From NCBI GenBank assembly GCA_019279435.1, contig JAAALK010000081.1:57651318-57715317 (forward strand): a DNA stretch of 64,000 nt, written 5' to 3'. The position numbers and the translations under genes are program-made. Origin of the DNA: Zizania palustris. Taxonomy: Eukaryota > Streptophyta > Magnoliopsida > Poales > Poaceae. The notes below the pieces were generated by a model. It was not told where the DNA came from, made no database searches, and saw only the letters and a program-made list of their open reading frames with translations. Positions 43,347 to 54,180 of this stretch are shown in pieces (positions within the stretch are counted from its first letter, which is position 1; each line of letters begins with the position of its first letter).

Positions 43347-45909
43347 GGCTCTAGGTCATCAACTAGGTCGCAATGTGGAGGCCTATATGGATGATATTGT
43401 AATAAAGAGTGATTTAAAGCACCAACATAGCCTAGACTTAGCAGAAACATTCAATAGCCTTCGGGCATGTGGGATCCGTCTTAACCCCGAAAAATGTATC
43501 TTCGGAGCTAAGGATGGAAAGTTGTTAGGGTATTTAGTTTCAAGCATGGGAATTGAAGCTAGCCATACTCAAATAACTGCGCTACAAAAGATGGCTCCTC
43601 CGGAAAATTTAAAGCAAGTGCAAAAGCTGACAGGGCGTTTGGCAGCACTTAGCAGGTTTTTATCAAGGTCTGCGGAGAGAAGCTTACCTATATTTAAAGC
43701 ATTGAAAGGGTCCGAAGATTTTGCATGGACACCGGAGTGTCAGAAAAGCTTCGAAGGTATTAAAGAGTATCTCAGTAATCTTGCTACACTCACGGTGCCT
43801 ACTGCGGACGAAACCCTACTCCTTTACCTTGCAGCTACAGGTTCTGCTGTCAGCGCAGTCCTTGTTAGAGAAGTGGATTTCAATGGGAAGTTGGTCCAAA
43901 ATCCTGTTTATTTTGTATCCGAAGCATTATCAGGAGCAAAGACAAGATACTCCGAACTTGAGAAGTTCGTTTATGCTCTGATAATGGCTTCGAGGAAATT
44001 AAGGCATTACTTTTTGGCACACAATGTAATTGTACCAACTTCATATCCTTTAGGAGATATGCTTCGAAGTAAGGATTCCACTGGAAGGATTGGGAAGTGG
44101 GCAGTTGAGCTAGCACCCTTCGGCATATCTTTCTTGGCAAGGACAGCAATCAAATCACAAGTCCTGGCAGATTTTGTAGCGGAATGGACTCCACCTGCAA
44201 ATTTGGTTTCGGAGAAATCAAGTGACGGAGTTTGGATTGTTTACTCCGATGGGGCTTTCCAAGCATCCGGAGCAGGCATCGGAGCAGTATTGATTTCGCC
44301 TTCTGGGCAAAGAGCAATGTACTCCGCAAGACTCAACTTTAAGTCTACCAATAATATAGCGGAGTATGAAGGGATTTTATTGGGACTCCGAAAAGCACGT
44401 GCTCTAGGGGCTACAAGAATTATTATAAAGACATATTCTCAGATAGTAGCAGGGCACGTAGATAAAAGTTTTCAAGTTCGGCATCCACAACTTGCAAAGT
44501 ACTTAGAAGAAATCCGTAAAATCGAAGCACAGTTCAAGGGTATTTCCATTCGGAGTATACCAAGAGCAGAAAACGTGCAAGCGGACATCTTAGCAAAAGC
44601 TGCAGCCGGAGCTGTGGATGTGCCCGAAGAAGCTTTCTATGAGGAGCTCAATATACCTTCGGTGCCACAAATTCCCTCGGCAGAGATTCTTTGCATTCCT
44701 AGTGCAGATTGGAAAAATTCAATCATGGAACTTTTACAGGGAGGAACAAATTTGCCCGAAGAGCCACAGCTGTCAAGATTAAAGCTTAGAGCCAGAAATT
44801 ATCAAATAATCAACGGTATTTTATACAAGGCCGGAGTATGTTCCCCTCTACTCCGATGTATATCTCAAGCCGAAGGCCAAGAAATTCTTCGAGAAATTCA
44901 TGAAGGCCTTTGTGGTAGCCATTTAGCCCCTAGAGCTTTGGCAGGAAAAACACTTCGCCAGGGGCTTTATTGGCCTACAATAACAGCTGATGCGGAGAGC
45001 TTAGTCCGCACTTGTCAAGGATGCCAGTGGATGGGTCGACGGAGTCATCGCCCACCAACAGCTCTTCAAGTCATTGCTCCGGTATGGCCTATGGCCAGAT
45101 GGGGTATGGATTTAATTGGTCCCTTTCCAGTAGCTAAGGGAAATCTGAAGTTCGCAGTGGTAGCTATTGAATATTTTTCTAAGTGGGTGGAGGCAGAACC
45201 CTTAACAGCTATCACTTCGAACAATGTACAAAAGTTCTTCTGGAAGAACATCATTTGCCGGTTCGGAGTGCCTAGATACCTCACAGTTGATAATGGAACA
45301 CAGTTCGACGCAAAACCCTTCAGGAAGTTTTGTGAAGATCTAGGCATTCAGTTATGTTTTGCTGCAGTGAGGCATCCTCAGTCTAATGGAGCCGTAGAGC
45401 GAGCCAATGGAAATATTTTATCAGGGCTAAATCGAAGAATAGTAGGATTAGCAAAGGGACTGTGGACCGAAGAGCTTCCGAAGATTTTGTGGTCCATTCG
45501 GACTACGCAAACAAGGTCCACAGGTTTTACTCCGTTCAGACTACTATTCGGAGATGAAGCTATGACTCCAACGGAGCTCAAAGGTGGATCATTTCGCAGC
45601 ACTGAACCGAACATTGAAGAAGAACGACAAGCTTCGCTAGATTTATCAGAAGAAACAAGACTTCGAGCTGTAGCAAATTTATCAAAGTATCATCAGCAAA
45701 CGAAGGCTTGGTTTGACCCGAAGGTTAAGCTCAATGAACTAAGACCGGGTCATCTTGTTCTACGAAGCATTGTAGCACCAGGGAAGTTAGGGAATAAATG
45801 GGAAGGTCCATACCTAATTGTCCGTTCAAGACGCCCTGGTTCTTTTAAGTTAGCTAATTTAGAAGGTGAAGAGTTAGCACATACTTGGCATGCGGAGCAC
45901 CTAAAGTGA
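43322..45909 (+). CDS. Element C pol: RT C-terminus, RNase H, integrase (one long ORF)
   Basis: The ORF is open from 43312 to the TGA at 45907-45909. It begins with the catalytic EAYMDDIVIKSDLKHQHSL, then the RT connection (AKDGKLLGYLVSSMGIEA, QKSFEGIKEYLSNLATL, ELEKFVYALIMASRKLRHYF). RNase H has VYSDGAFQASGAG (first D) and TNNIAEYEGILLGLRKA (E), but the third position reads KTYSQIVAGHV, with Tyr in place of the usual Asp (44431-44436), so this RNase H is probably inactive. Integrase has the zinc finger HEGLCGSH…CQGCQ, the core D in WGMDLIGPF, D in LTVDNGTQFD and E in SNGAVERANGN, and a C-terminal GPYLIVRSRRPGSFKLANL. The end, HTWHAEHLK, is typical. This is the longest intact retroelement ORF here. 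Confidence 0.93.
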
Positions 45910-46126
45910 TACTTCGCATAAGGGCTCCTTGTAATTCGCTTGTAATCATCTTCTAAATTAATAAAGCATATGATCCTGATAGTGCCTTCCCCTCATAGAC
46001 TTCCAGCTTCCGAGTGGACGCACTGGAACCGCGGGGTCGACCGAGAGGGAAGTGTCATGAAGCTGGGTTGTATTTTCGGACTTCGAACCTGCAAGTTCGA
46101 AGCTTCCGACGTGGGGGCTGACATAA
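45910..46126 (+). other. Element C 3' untranslated region
   Basis: Noncoding segment between pol and the tandem repeats; no features seen apart from scattered TTCGAAG. Confidence 0.5.
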
Positions 46127-46440
46127 TCCGGAGTCCAAGCCACCGGCTTGTAGGCATCCATAAAAGAGTCCAAAACCACATCATACGGAGTCCAAGCCAT
46201 TGGCTGGTAGACTTCCGTAAAAAGAGCCGAAGGTGGCCAAAACCTGCGGAGTCCAAGCCATTGGCTGGTAGACTTCCGTAAAAAGAGCCGAAGGTGGCCA
46301 AAAGCTGTGAAGTCCAAGCCATTGGCTGGTAGACTTCCGCAAAAAGAGCCGAAGGTGGCCAAAATAAACGGAGTCCAAGCCACTGGCTGGTAGACATCCG
46401 TAAAAAGAGTCCAAAGAGACCATTGCAAACTCCGAACCAT
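46127..46440 (+). repeat. 61-bp tandem repeat, about five units, in element C
   Basis: Units start with CGGAGTCCAAGCCATTGGCT and contain GTAGACTTCCGTAAAAAGAG then CCGAAGGTGGCCAAAA. The period is about 61 bp; the first and last units are the most diverged. It lies just after pol, between the sense and antisense genes. Tandem repeats at this place are a known feature of Tat-lineage elements. Confidence 0.9.
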
Positions 46441-46860
46441 TGGTTCGACAGAGATCGCAAAAATAAGCCGAAGGTGGCTAAAGCAAAACAGAATTTGAGC
46501 CATGAGCTTCGAATGTCTGTTAACACAGTCGAAAGTGACAAATTATCTAAGATACTAAAGTATCTTGAAAGTTATCTCAAGTGATTTCTTTCATAAAATA
46601 AAGGTACTAAATTGCCATTCTTCCGACTACAAATAGTCGAAGATATTTTATAAGATTTTAAAAAGATCTTTAAATTGCAGAGGGGCTCCGAACCCCCAAA
46701 AAATTGTACTCCGAAGTTTTTCTTTGCACATAACCATCTTTGAATACATTTCGAAGTTGCTTATACCCAAAGAGGGGCTAGTAAATATGGAGACAATTTT
46801 AAATCGGTATTCATTATTCAAACGAATGTGTTTACAGATTACATTATGAAAAATTGGTAT
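46441..46860. other. AT-rich spacer between the two convergent genes of element C
   Basis: No ORF of note. Sense and antisense transcripts would both end in or near this region. Confidence 0.5.
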
Positions 46861-47350
46861 CTATACCAAGAAGGAATCGAAGACCTCTTCGGTCCCTAGA
46901 GCTAGGGGTGGAACGACTAGTTCCAGCACCGGGAGTTCTAACAACTTTGCGTTTAACTCTCTTGCCCCCCTTCGAAGCTCTAAAATCTTTTTGTTCTTGC
47001 TGAAGCTCGGCCCAAGTTCGAAGCCGTTCGCAGCTTCTTTCCTAGCTTCTAAGATCTTCAGATCTTTTATTTTGAACTTCATCTTCGTCTTCAGACCAAT
47101 TAGTGTCTTCAGAAGACGAAGTGTTTACGTTAACCTCTTTTTCTTCCTCTTTAATATAAGACAATACATCTTTGATTACTTCGGGCGCAATTACGCCGGA
47201 GTCATCTCGAGGAATTAGAAATCGAGGACGCTTGTAAGTCTTTAGAAGTTCGAAGGTATTCCATAATGAGCGAAGTTCGTCGTTAATTTCTAACACTTCG
47301 ATATCTTCCGTATGAGACAAAGCATAAAAATATGATAAACAAATTTTCAT
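46861..47350 (-). other. Minus-strand ORF pair downstream of the antisense gene
   Basis: Two overlapping minus-strand frames: 47350-47042 (MKICLSYFYALSHTEDIEVL, with an acidic tail SSSEDTNWSEDEDEV) and 47082-46861 (Lys/Leu-rich, ending EEVFDSFLV). A frameshift near 47080 could join them. They could be a further exon or a separate small gene; codon-level support is weak and element B lacks this part. I do not recognise a domain. Confidence 0.4.
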
Positions 47351-47437
47351 TGATAAAGGTTCATAAACACGAAGCTTTACATAGTCAAAAATCCTAATTT
47401 ATTCCTAAACCTGCGGGTTCGAAGGAGGCTGACTGCT

Positions 47438-50400
47438 TTAAGCTTGGTTCCGAACTTGCTTCTGGCGTTGGCCTTCATCGATCCAAGCCTTGATCGCAGA
47501 ACGACCTTCGGCTCTCCATGAGGTTTGAAAGGCTCGCCAGGAAGTAGTCACGCCTTCGGAAGGAGTTAGAAGCCGCTCGTCGTCGAAGGTAATAGAGCCC
47601 TCTGCGCTCGGAGTGATTGTTTGGCCCAAGTCCTCGTAGTAACGAAGTAGTCCGATGGCAGACACTTGTCCGGAGAGTTCTCCGTAACGAATACCCGCCG
47701 TCTTCATTTGCTTCGCTGCTCCTTGGATCCTTTTTAACCGGCGCAAGAGAGTGACGTTGTCATCTGAAGGAAGTGATCCAGTAGTACCGAAGTGCTCCAG
47801 AACACCTAGCATCTGTTCTATGACCTCCGTAGCTACCTTCTCGGACTTAAGCTTTTCTTCAATTAATGCATCCTTGCTCGAAGTCGTTTCTTCTAGAACT
47901 TCGGAAAGCCTAGCATTCTCCGTAGTTAAAGTATTCTTATGATTTAGGAGTTGGCTAGCTTCCTCTTGGAGCCTAACAAGCTCGGACCCCGCATTAGCAT
48001 GCTCCAACCGCACCCTTTCGATTTCCGCTCGAAGCACGATCCTTTCTGCTTCGAGCTCCTTATTTGCAGCCTCCAAGCCTTGTTTGGCCCAGCATTCTGT
48101 TGAAATCATATTATCCATTTGAGCTACTCTAGCTTCGGAGAATGATAAGTTACGCTGAAGAGCTTCGTTTTCTTCCCGAAGCTGAGCAATTTCACGCTCG
48201 CCCGATAAAGTTGCAGCACGGGCCAAGACCGCTTGCTAAGAAAAGAAAAAATCGAAGTAAGAAATTATCCATGTATAATTCGCTATTGTTTCGAAGGTGT
48301 TCCGTACCTGGTAGGCTGCTCGTTCCATGGCAACGTTTAGCTCTGAACTCTTCGCCTCGCTTAAAATAGCTACCAGCTCTGTCTCCCCGACTTCGCGACT
48401 GGCTCGACCCAAAGGTTTGAGCAGATTCCGAAGCCCAGTTCTTTGCTCCAAAAAAGGAGTTAAAAGAGGGAGCATTGCCGAAGCTTCCTGGTCATTCCTG
48501 CTCGGCGAAGCTCCGGAGGGTTCTCCTGAGGTCCTCGGAGCTTCAGTAGATGGCCCCCCCTAAGTAGATCGACTTTCATCTGTTGATTCGGACGAAGTTG
48601 ATCCTTGAGCAGGGAGAGGTTCTATATGTCTTTTACCCCTTCCAGGCCCTTGTTGAGCGACTTCCGGGTGCGGCTCCGAAGTTGTCGAAGGCCCTTGAAT
48701 TGGATCTTCGCGATGTACTTCTACAGAAGAGGGCTCTGCAAAAGCAAAGGTATTATACATTGTATAATTTTGCAGAAAAGAATAAGAGAATTATGCGAAG
48801 TTTACCTTCGACATTTTGGGGGCGATCGAGCATCGGACTGCTCGAAGGATCAAAGGTGAGGTCTTCGTCTGAATCCAAAGTTAAAACTTCAACTGCCGGA
48901 GTATCTCCTTGAGCAGTCCTCCCTTCATCCAAAACTGAAGTTGTAGCAACTTCAACTTCACCCTCACCCACAGGGGCTTCGATTTGCTCTTCCTCTTGAG
49001 CATCCGGAGTTCTCACTTCTTCAATGTTAGCTTGAGACTCCGGTATACCTGCAGTATCTTCAATATGAATATCTTTTTGAGCTGCATCTTCATCAATCAA
49101 CCTCACTAATAGTTTACCTTCATCCTCCTTAGAACCGGAGGTTGAGGATCTTGGGCTCGGAGGTGCAGGCTTTCTAGGCTTTTTAGCCACCTTCTTCACC
49201 GGAGTCTTTGCGGAACTCGAAGCTCCAGCTTCGGCTTTCCTTTTCTTGGGTCCTTTCTCCGAAGGCACCCAATCCATCAGAGGGGGCGGAGTGATTCCCA
49301 ACATTCCCCATACTCTGTTAAATCTCACCCAACTTCCGACTAACTTGACTCTCCATTCTTTTTTGGTCGGAGTTGGAGCGCCCAAAATCTTCTCCGAAGC
49401 CCTTATGATTTGTTCCAAAGTAACAGGGGCTGAAGAAGCTAAAAAGAAAAATAAATCAAGTTAATTTTTCTTCGAATGAATATGCATAATACATATTGTC
49501 TTCGAAGTTACCTGCAGGGCTCGAAGTTGAAGCAATTTTTCGAAGACCGCCCTCCGAATCCTCTTCGAAGATGATAGGCCAGTTGGCCATCAGCGGAGAA
49601 ATTTGCAGACCGAGGAATTCTTCGGCTAAGTCTCGCATGCTTAACCTTCGGCTAATCTTCTAAAGCAGGTTGACGCGGGCTTCGAGCTGACCTTCGTTAG
49701 GCTGCACTAAGGCTTCCTTCCGGAATTGGATTTCTTTAAGGGGTCCGGCCAGAAGACTGCTTGCCCCAACTTCGGCATAAAACCATCTCAGAACCCAATC
49801 AGTATACCATCTGGCATTGATGGCCTTGGCAGGAAATTGAAGGGCATATTCATCTCGAAGCCTAAAGTTGATACTACCGAAGGCTACTACTACTTTTTCA
49901 CCTCCGGGGCCTACGAAGGTCTTTGGTTGACATGTTGCTCTATGAAGTGCAGCGAAGATCTCTGCCCTCCCCTCACAACCTTCGGCTCTCAATGCCCATT
50001 CAAAGATAGCCAGTCTAGCTACTGCATTCGAAGATAATTGAGGGAGGGTGACATGGAATAGATCGAGTACCTCCGCTAAGAAATCTACTGCAGGAAGGCC
50101 CAAGCCGGCTTCGAAGAAGGCTTCGAATACAACCACTTCTCCGGGCCTTGGTGACGGAATAAGCTCTTTCCCGGGCTTGTGAATCATCACTCCAGTACTA
50201 ATTTTCCCTTCTACTGCGATTGCCAATGATTCTCTCTTGCAGGTAGAAGGCCCCAATTGGAAAGATTGATCCAAGTATTTTGTTGATGGCGGGCAGAGAC
50301 CTTGATCATCGACATTTTGGGGATTTCTCCCTCCTGCCACCACAGATGTCGCTGCAGATGCCGGAGGTGCTGTCGCCATTGCTGCCGCCGCTGCTGCAGC

Positions 50401-50499
50401 TGCGGCCTGCTGCCTAGCCAAAGCTGAAGGCCCCGCACCTTTGGTCTTCGCCATTGCAGTCACTGGGTTGCTTTGGAGAAACTGGAGGCTAGGGCTCAA
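47438..50499 (-). CDS. Element C antisense gene, four exons (gypsy-type transposon domain plus coiled coil)
   Basis: Exon 1 50499-49512, exon 2 49438-48806, exon 3 48735-48308, exon 4 48235-47438. Introns of 73, 70 and 72 nt have GT-AG ends (donors CAG/GTAACTT, AAG/GTAAACTT, CAG/GTACGG). The exons sum to 2847 nt, exactly 949 codons, and every junction keeps the observed open frame. Exon 1: an Ala-rich N-terminus, then FEAFFEAGLGLPAVDFLAEV and LPQLSSNAVARLAIFEW, matching (from memory) the 'putative gypsy type transposon' family, PF04195. Exon 2: Lys-rich, then acidic. Exon 4: about 150 residues of coiled coil (REIAQLREENEALQRN…) and a C-terminal helical part. Only two in-frame stops: TAG at 49662-49660 (CAG in B) and TAG at 48562-48560. 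Function unknown; regulation of the element is a possibility only. Confidence 0.85.
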
Positions 50500-50573
50500 G
50501 AACTCAAAGGGCTCAAAAGGTTTTTGATTGTGAGAAAGCGGTGAAAAGGTAACCGGGTAAGTTCTAGACCTTC

Positions 50574-50581
50574 TATTTATA
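50574..50581 (-). promoter_or_regulatory. TATA box of the element C antisense gene
   Basis: Minus-strand GGCTATAAATAGAAGG, about 75 nt upstream of the ATG at 50499, leaving room for a leader of about 45 nt. The same sequence and spacing are in element B (5584-5591). Confidence 0.72.
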
Positions 50582-50907
50582 GCCTAGATTTTACTTTTTA
50601 CCGTTAGTCCATGCCGTTTCGCATTCCTGCCGTTACTTTTCTCCGAAATTAACGCATTCTACAGTTTCCGTTAGAAACAGAAAGCTAACGGCTATTTTCT
50701 CTAAGTCTAAAAGACTTTCGAACTTCCTGAGTCGGTTCTAAGATAGTTCGAAAAGCAATTATCCTAAGACTGATTCGGAGTTTATATCTTCATACATTTC
50801 GGAGATGAATTAAAATCCAATAACCCCTATGTTTGGTTATCTTTTCCTTCCGTATACTGCTCTCCTAACATTACAGGTTAAACGGAGAAGCGCATTTGAG
50901 GGGCTAC
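50582..50907. other. Antisense-gene upstream region and polypurine tract (element C)
   Basis: No ORF of note. About 325 bp conserved with B 5592-5918. It ends in GAGGGGCTAC before the LTR; the GAGGGG is the likely plus-strand primer. Confidence 0.6.
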
Positions 50908-51402
50908 TGTTGGGGGAAAATATCTCATCTTCGGGGTTATTGCCGAAACAGCATAAAGGCAGACAACAGATTCGAAGGTTCCCAGACGTTCATCTTCGAA
51001 GATACCCGGAGTCAAGTTCGAAGTACGAAGATATGCATTGGTTCGGAGTACATCTTCGAACTAAGGCCTTTCAAGATCTTTTCTGCCAGCTAAGATGGAA
51101 GACTTATCTTCTATCTCTTTAGATTAGTCTTTTACCATTTTAGCCCTATTAAGGGAGCCGAATAGTTTCCACTATGTCGGTTGTAATAGAGGGGTAGATA
51201 AGTCTTTTCCTTAATATTTGGGTCTATAAATACCCCCCGTTTCACCCTGTAATAGGGATCGAATACAAGTTATTCAATACACACATTCGAACTATTCTAA
51301 GTTATTATCCTTTCAGAGGCTTAGAACAGTTCTCTTCGCAAACACTTCGTTTGTTAGTTTCTATTCTACAGAAACCTGTTAGCGTAATCTTTTACGCCAA
51401 CA
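50908..51402 (+). repeat. Element C 3' LTR
   Basis: 495 bp, about 10 differences by eye from 39977-40471. Followed by the CCATG target copy, after which element G resumes. Confidence 0.97.
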
Positions 51403-51407
51403 CCATG

Positions 51408-52113
51408 AAATCCATAAGTGTATGAAAGGCTCAACCTCATTAATGCTGAAAAGGATAACCAATCGGCCGATTGCAAAGCAATGACAAGGGATCCGTAGTG
51501 GTTCCCAAGCAGAATTTTCACGAAAAACCAGAAGAGAAGGGTGCAACGGCTGTGCCAAAAGGAGATGAAGGGATCAAATCGTGATTACAAGGTCAATTGG
51601 CCTAAGAAAGTCAAGAGTGAATGGCGGGTTAAGGAGAAGGACGATCAAGATGACACAAAAGTCACAAAAGTAAACATGGTATTTTTTCCTCCTTGCAAAA
51701 TATTGGGATGCCCCAAATAGTGATGACGAGTAGGCCGAGGCAATGGTGCAGCTCGTGCTGATGCCCTAGCCAGCAGTATTTGACAAGCTAGAAGACCTCA
51801 GGCATCGGCAGCTGAGGCCTCTTTATCTTAAGGGATTGCTCAACGAGAAGCCAAAATGATGATAGATGGAGGGGCAACCATCAATATAATGTTGTATGCT
51901 ACCTTCCGAAAGTTGGGAAAAGGGCTAGAGGATCTGATCAAGACCAACATGGTACTAAAGGACTTCGGTGGTAACTTATCAGAGACGATGGGGATACTAA
52001 ACGCAGAACTAATGGTTGGTAGCAGGACAACGCCGACCTCGTTCTTTGTCATTGAAGGAAATGACTCCTACAACTTGCTATTGGGACGCAATTGGATCCA
52101 TGCCAATTGTTGA
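51408..52113 (+). pseudogene. Element G gag-protease linker and protease
   Basis: After element C the decayed linker leads to MMIDGGATINIMLYATFRKLG, the retropepsin active-site region in its D-G-G form, and to SFFVIEGNDSYNLLLGRNWI-type sequence ending at a stop (52111-52113). The homologous element A protease reads MLVDGGATVNLIPYSLLKKL. The linker has several stops. Not functional. Confidence 0.82.
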
Positions 52114-52234
52114 ATCCTATCCACTGTGCATTAGAGCCTGGCATAATGGGTCGATGACCAGGTATAGATTATCCCCACCTGCAAATCGGTCAATGTAGTA
52201 GTAGCTGATTTGTCGGTGTGGGAGATGGAAGGAG

Positions 52235-53190
52235 ATGACTGCCTATCAGGCAGAGCATGGGACGATGATTGTCTCGCGGTGTCAAGCGATGGATTCAAGC
52301 AAATTAGCAATGAACATCATAGACTCACACTTTAAAGGCACCGTCGACGAGATGGAAGGTAAACTCCATCAAAGTTTCGTCATAACCGATGAACTACAGG
52401 AGGTCAACATCATACCTAGCGACCGACCGAGGCTAGCCTTTGTAAGTGCTCAACTCCCCGATGAAATAAAAAATGAATTAATTGTATTATTACGATAATA
52501 TCGGGATTGCATTGCATGGTAATATCATGAGATACTAGGTTTGAACCGGTCGATCATAGAACATCGGCTCCCAATAAAATAGTGATATTGGTCCTTCAAG
52601 AAGCCACCTTAGCGGTTCAAGGCAGAAATGCATCCACACATCAAAGCTGAGGTAACTAAATTGTATGATGCAAGGTTCATAAGACCATGTCAATATATAG
52701 AGTGCGTATTGAACATTGTGCCCGTATGGAAAAAGAGCGGGAAGCTTAGGATATGTGTCGACTTCATATATCTGAACAAAGCAACCCCTAAAGACGAATA
52801 CCAAATGCCAATTGTAGACCTGTTAGTAGATGCTGCATTGGTCACAAGATCATCAGCTTCATGGACAAGACATCCGCAAGATAACTTTTTAGTGTTTAGG
52901 CACCATCGGAATCTACGAGTGGGTGGTGATGACCTTCGGCTTGAAAAATGCTGTAGAAACTTATGAAAGAGCCATGAACTATATCTTCCATGATTTGATC
53001 AACATATTAGTGGATATATATATATATAGACAACATCATGGTAAAATCAACCAGTACTCAAGACCAAGTATCCAATTTACATCAAGTTTTAGAGAGGGCC
53101 ATGAAATATGGATTGAAGATGAACTAGGAGAACTGCACTTTTGGAGTATCTACGGGCAAGTTTTGGGGCTTTATCGTGCACAAAAGAGGA
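52235..53190 (+). pseudogene. Element G reverse transcriptase, N-terminal half
   Basis: Pieces in different frames: IKAEVTKLYDARFIRPCQYI, KLRICVDFIYLNKATPKDEY, then a frame change after VDAALV (about 52845), then VMTFGLKNAVETYERAMNYI. At the catalytic site a run of seven TA units (about 53014-53027) shifts the frame, and the following residues read DNIMVKS in the right frame, so the second catalytic Asp is also changed to Asn. Dead RT. Confidence 0.82.
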
Positions 53191-54180
53191 ATTGAGATAA
53201 GCCAGCGTAGCATCGAGGCGATAAAAAATACTCAACCCCCTACCGATAAGACCAGGCTCTAGTCGCTAATTAGAAAGATAAACTTTCTGAGAAGATTCAT
53301 ATCTGACCTATCAAGAAGAATAGATCCATTTACTCCGTTGTTGAAGCTAAAGTCTCATCAGGAATTCATATGGGGGGAGAAGCAGCAGAAAGCATTTGAT
53401 GAGATTAAGGAGTATTTGAGCTCGCCTCTAGTTCTATTGCCACCATAAAAAGAAATTCCATTCAGATTATACCTATCAGCCGATGACAAAACCATTGGGC
53501 CGGTCATGGTGCAAGAGGTCAACAAAAAGGAAAGGGTGATCTTCTACCTCACTAGGAGGTTGTTGGATGCTGAAACCCGATATCCCACAGTGGAGAAGAT
53601 CTGTTTATGTTTGTAATTCTCATGCACCATGTTGAGGCATTATCTGTTATCGACAGAGTGTGCCATCATATGCAAGGCCGACGTCATCAAGTATATTCTA
53701 TCAGCCCAGTACTAAAGGGACGTATTGGAAAATGGGTACTTTCCCTCACGGATTTTGACCTTCGATGTGAATCGGCAAAGGCAGTAAAGGCACAGGCAAT
53801 AGCTGATTTCATAGTCTAGGACAGGGATAAGGTGATAACGTATGTCGAGCCAGCACCATGGACTTTATTCTTCGATGAATCAGTGTGTCGGCATGAGTGT
53901 TGCATAGGATTGGTGATCATATCCCCTCGAGAGGCAACATTTGAATTCGTGTATACCATCAAGACATTCTCCACAAACAATCAAGACAAGTATGAAGTGG
54001 TGATAAAAGGATTGCAATTATTGGCAGAAGTCGTCGCAGATGCGGTGGAAATATTGGGGGATTCTTTATTGGTCATGAGACAACTACCAAGCAAATATGA
54101 GTGCAAAGATGGCGTACTGAAAGAGTATCGTGATCGATGTCAAGAGATGATGGCATAGTTCAGAAGCACTACCCTGACAC
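53191..54180 (+). pseudogene. Element G RT connection and RNase H
   Basis: KRGIEISQRSIEAIKNTQPP continues RT, then INFLRRFISDLSRRIDPFTP and QQKAFDEIKEYLSSPLVLLP with a stop. The frame changes near 53600; SPVLKGRIGKWVLSLTDFDL follows. RNase H starts WTLFFDESVCRHECCIGLVI, where the usual D-G is D-E, and has TNNQDKYEVVIKGLQLL, where the catalytic E of AEY is lost (D-K-Y). It is therefore dead by sequence even apart from stops. Confidence 0.8.

Larger units (their letters stand above)
39977..51402 (+). mobile_element. Element C: near-complete gypsy element with a spliced antisense gene
   Basis: LTRs of 495 bp at both ends (39977-40471 and 50908-51402), with target copies CCATG at 39972 and 51403. 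Plus strand: primer site, gag, protease, RT, RNase H, integrase, then 61-bp tandem repeats. Minus strand: a four-exon gene between pol and the 3' LTR. The LTRs differ at about 10 of 495 positions by eye. An antisense gene and 3' tandem repeats are known in the Tat lineage (Grande, RIRE2-like), and I infer that lineage. Pol lesions make it non-autonomous now. Confidence 0.95.

Noticed and set aside
46127..46440. CRISPR-like regular repeats
   Set aside because: The whole 61-bp unit repeats with no variable spacers, and this is plant nuclear DNA.
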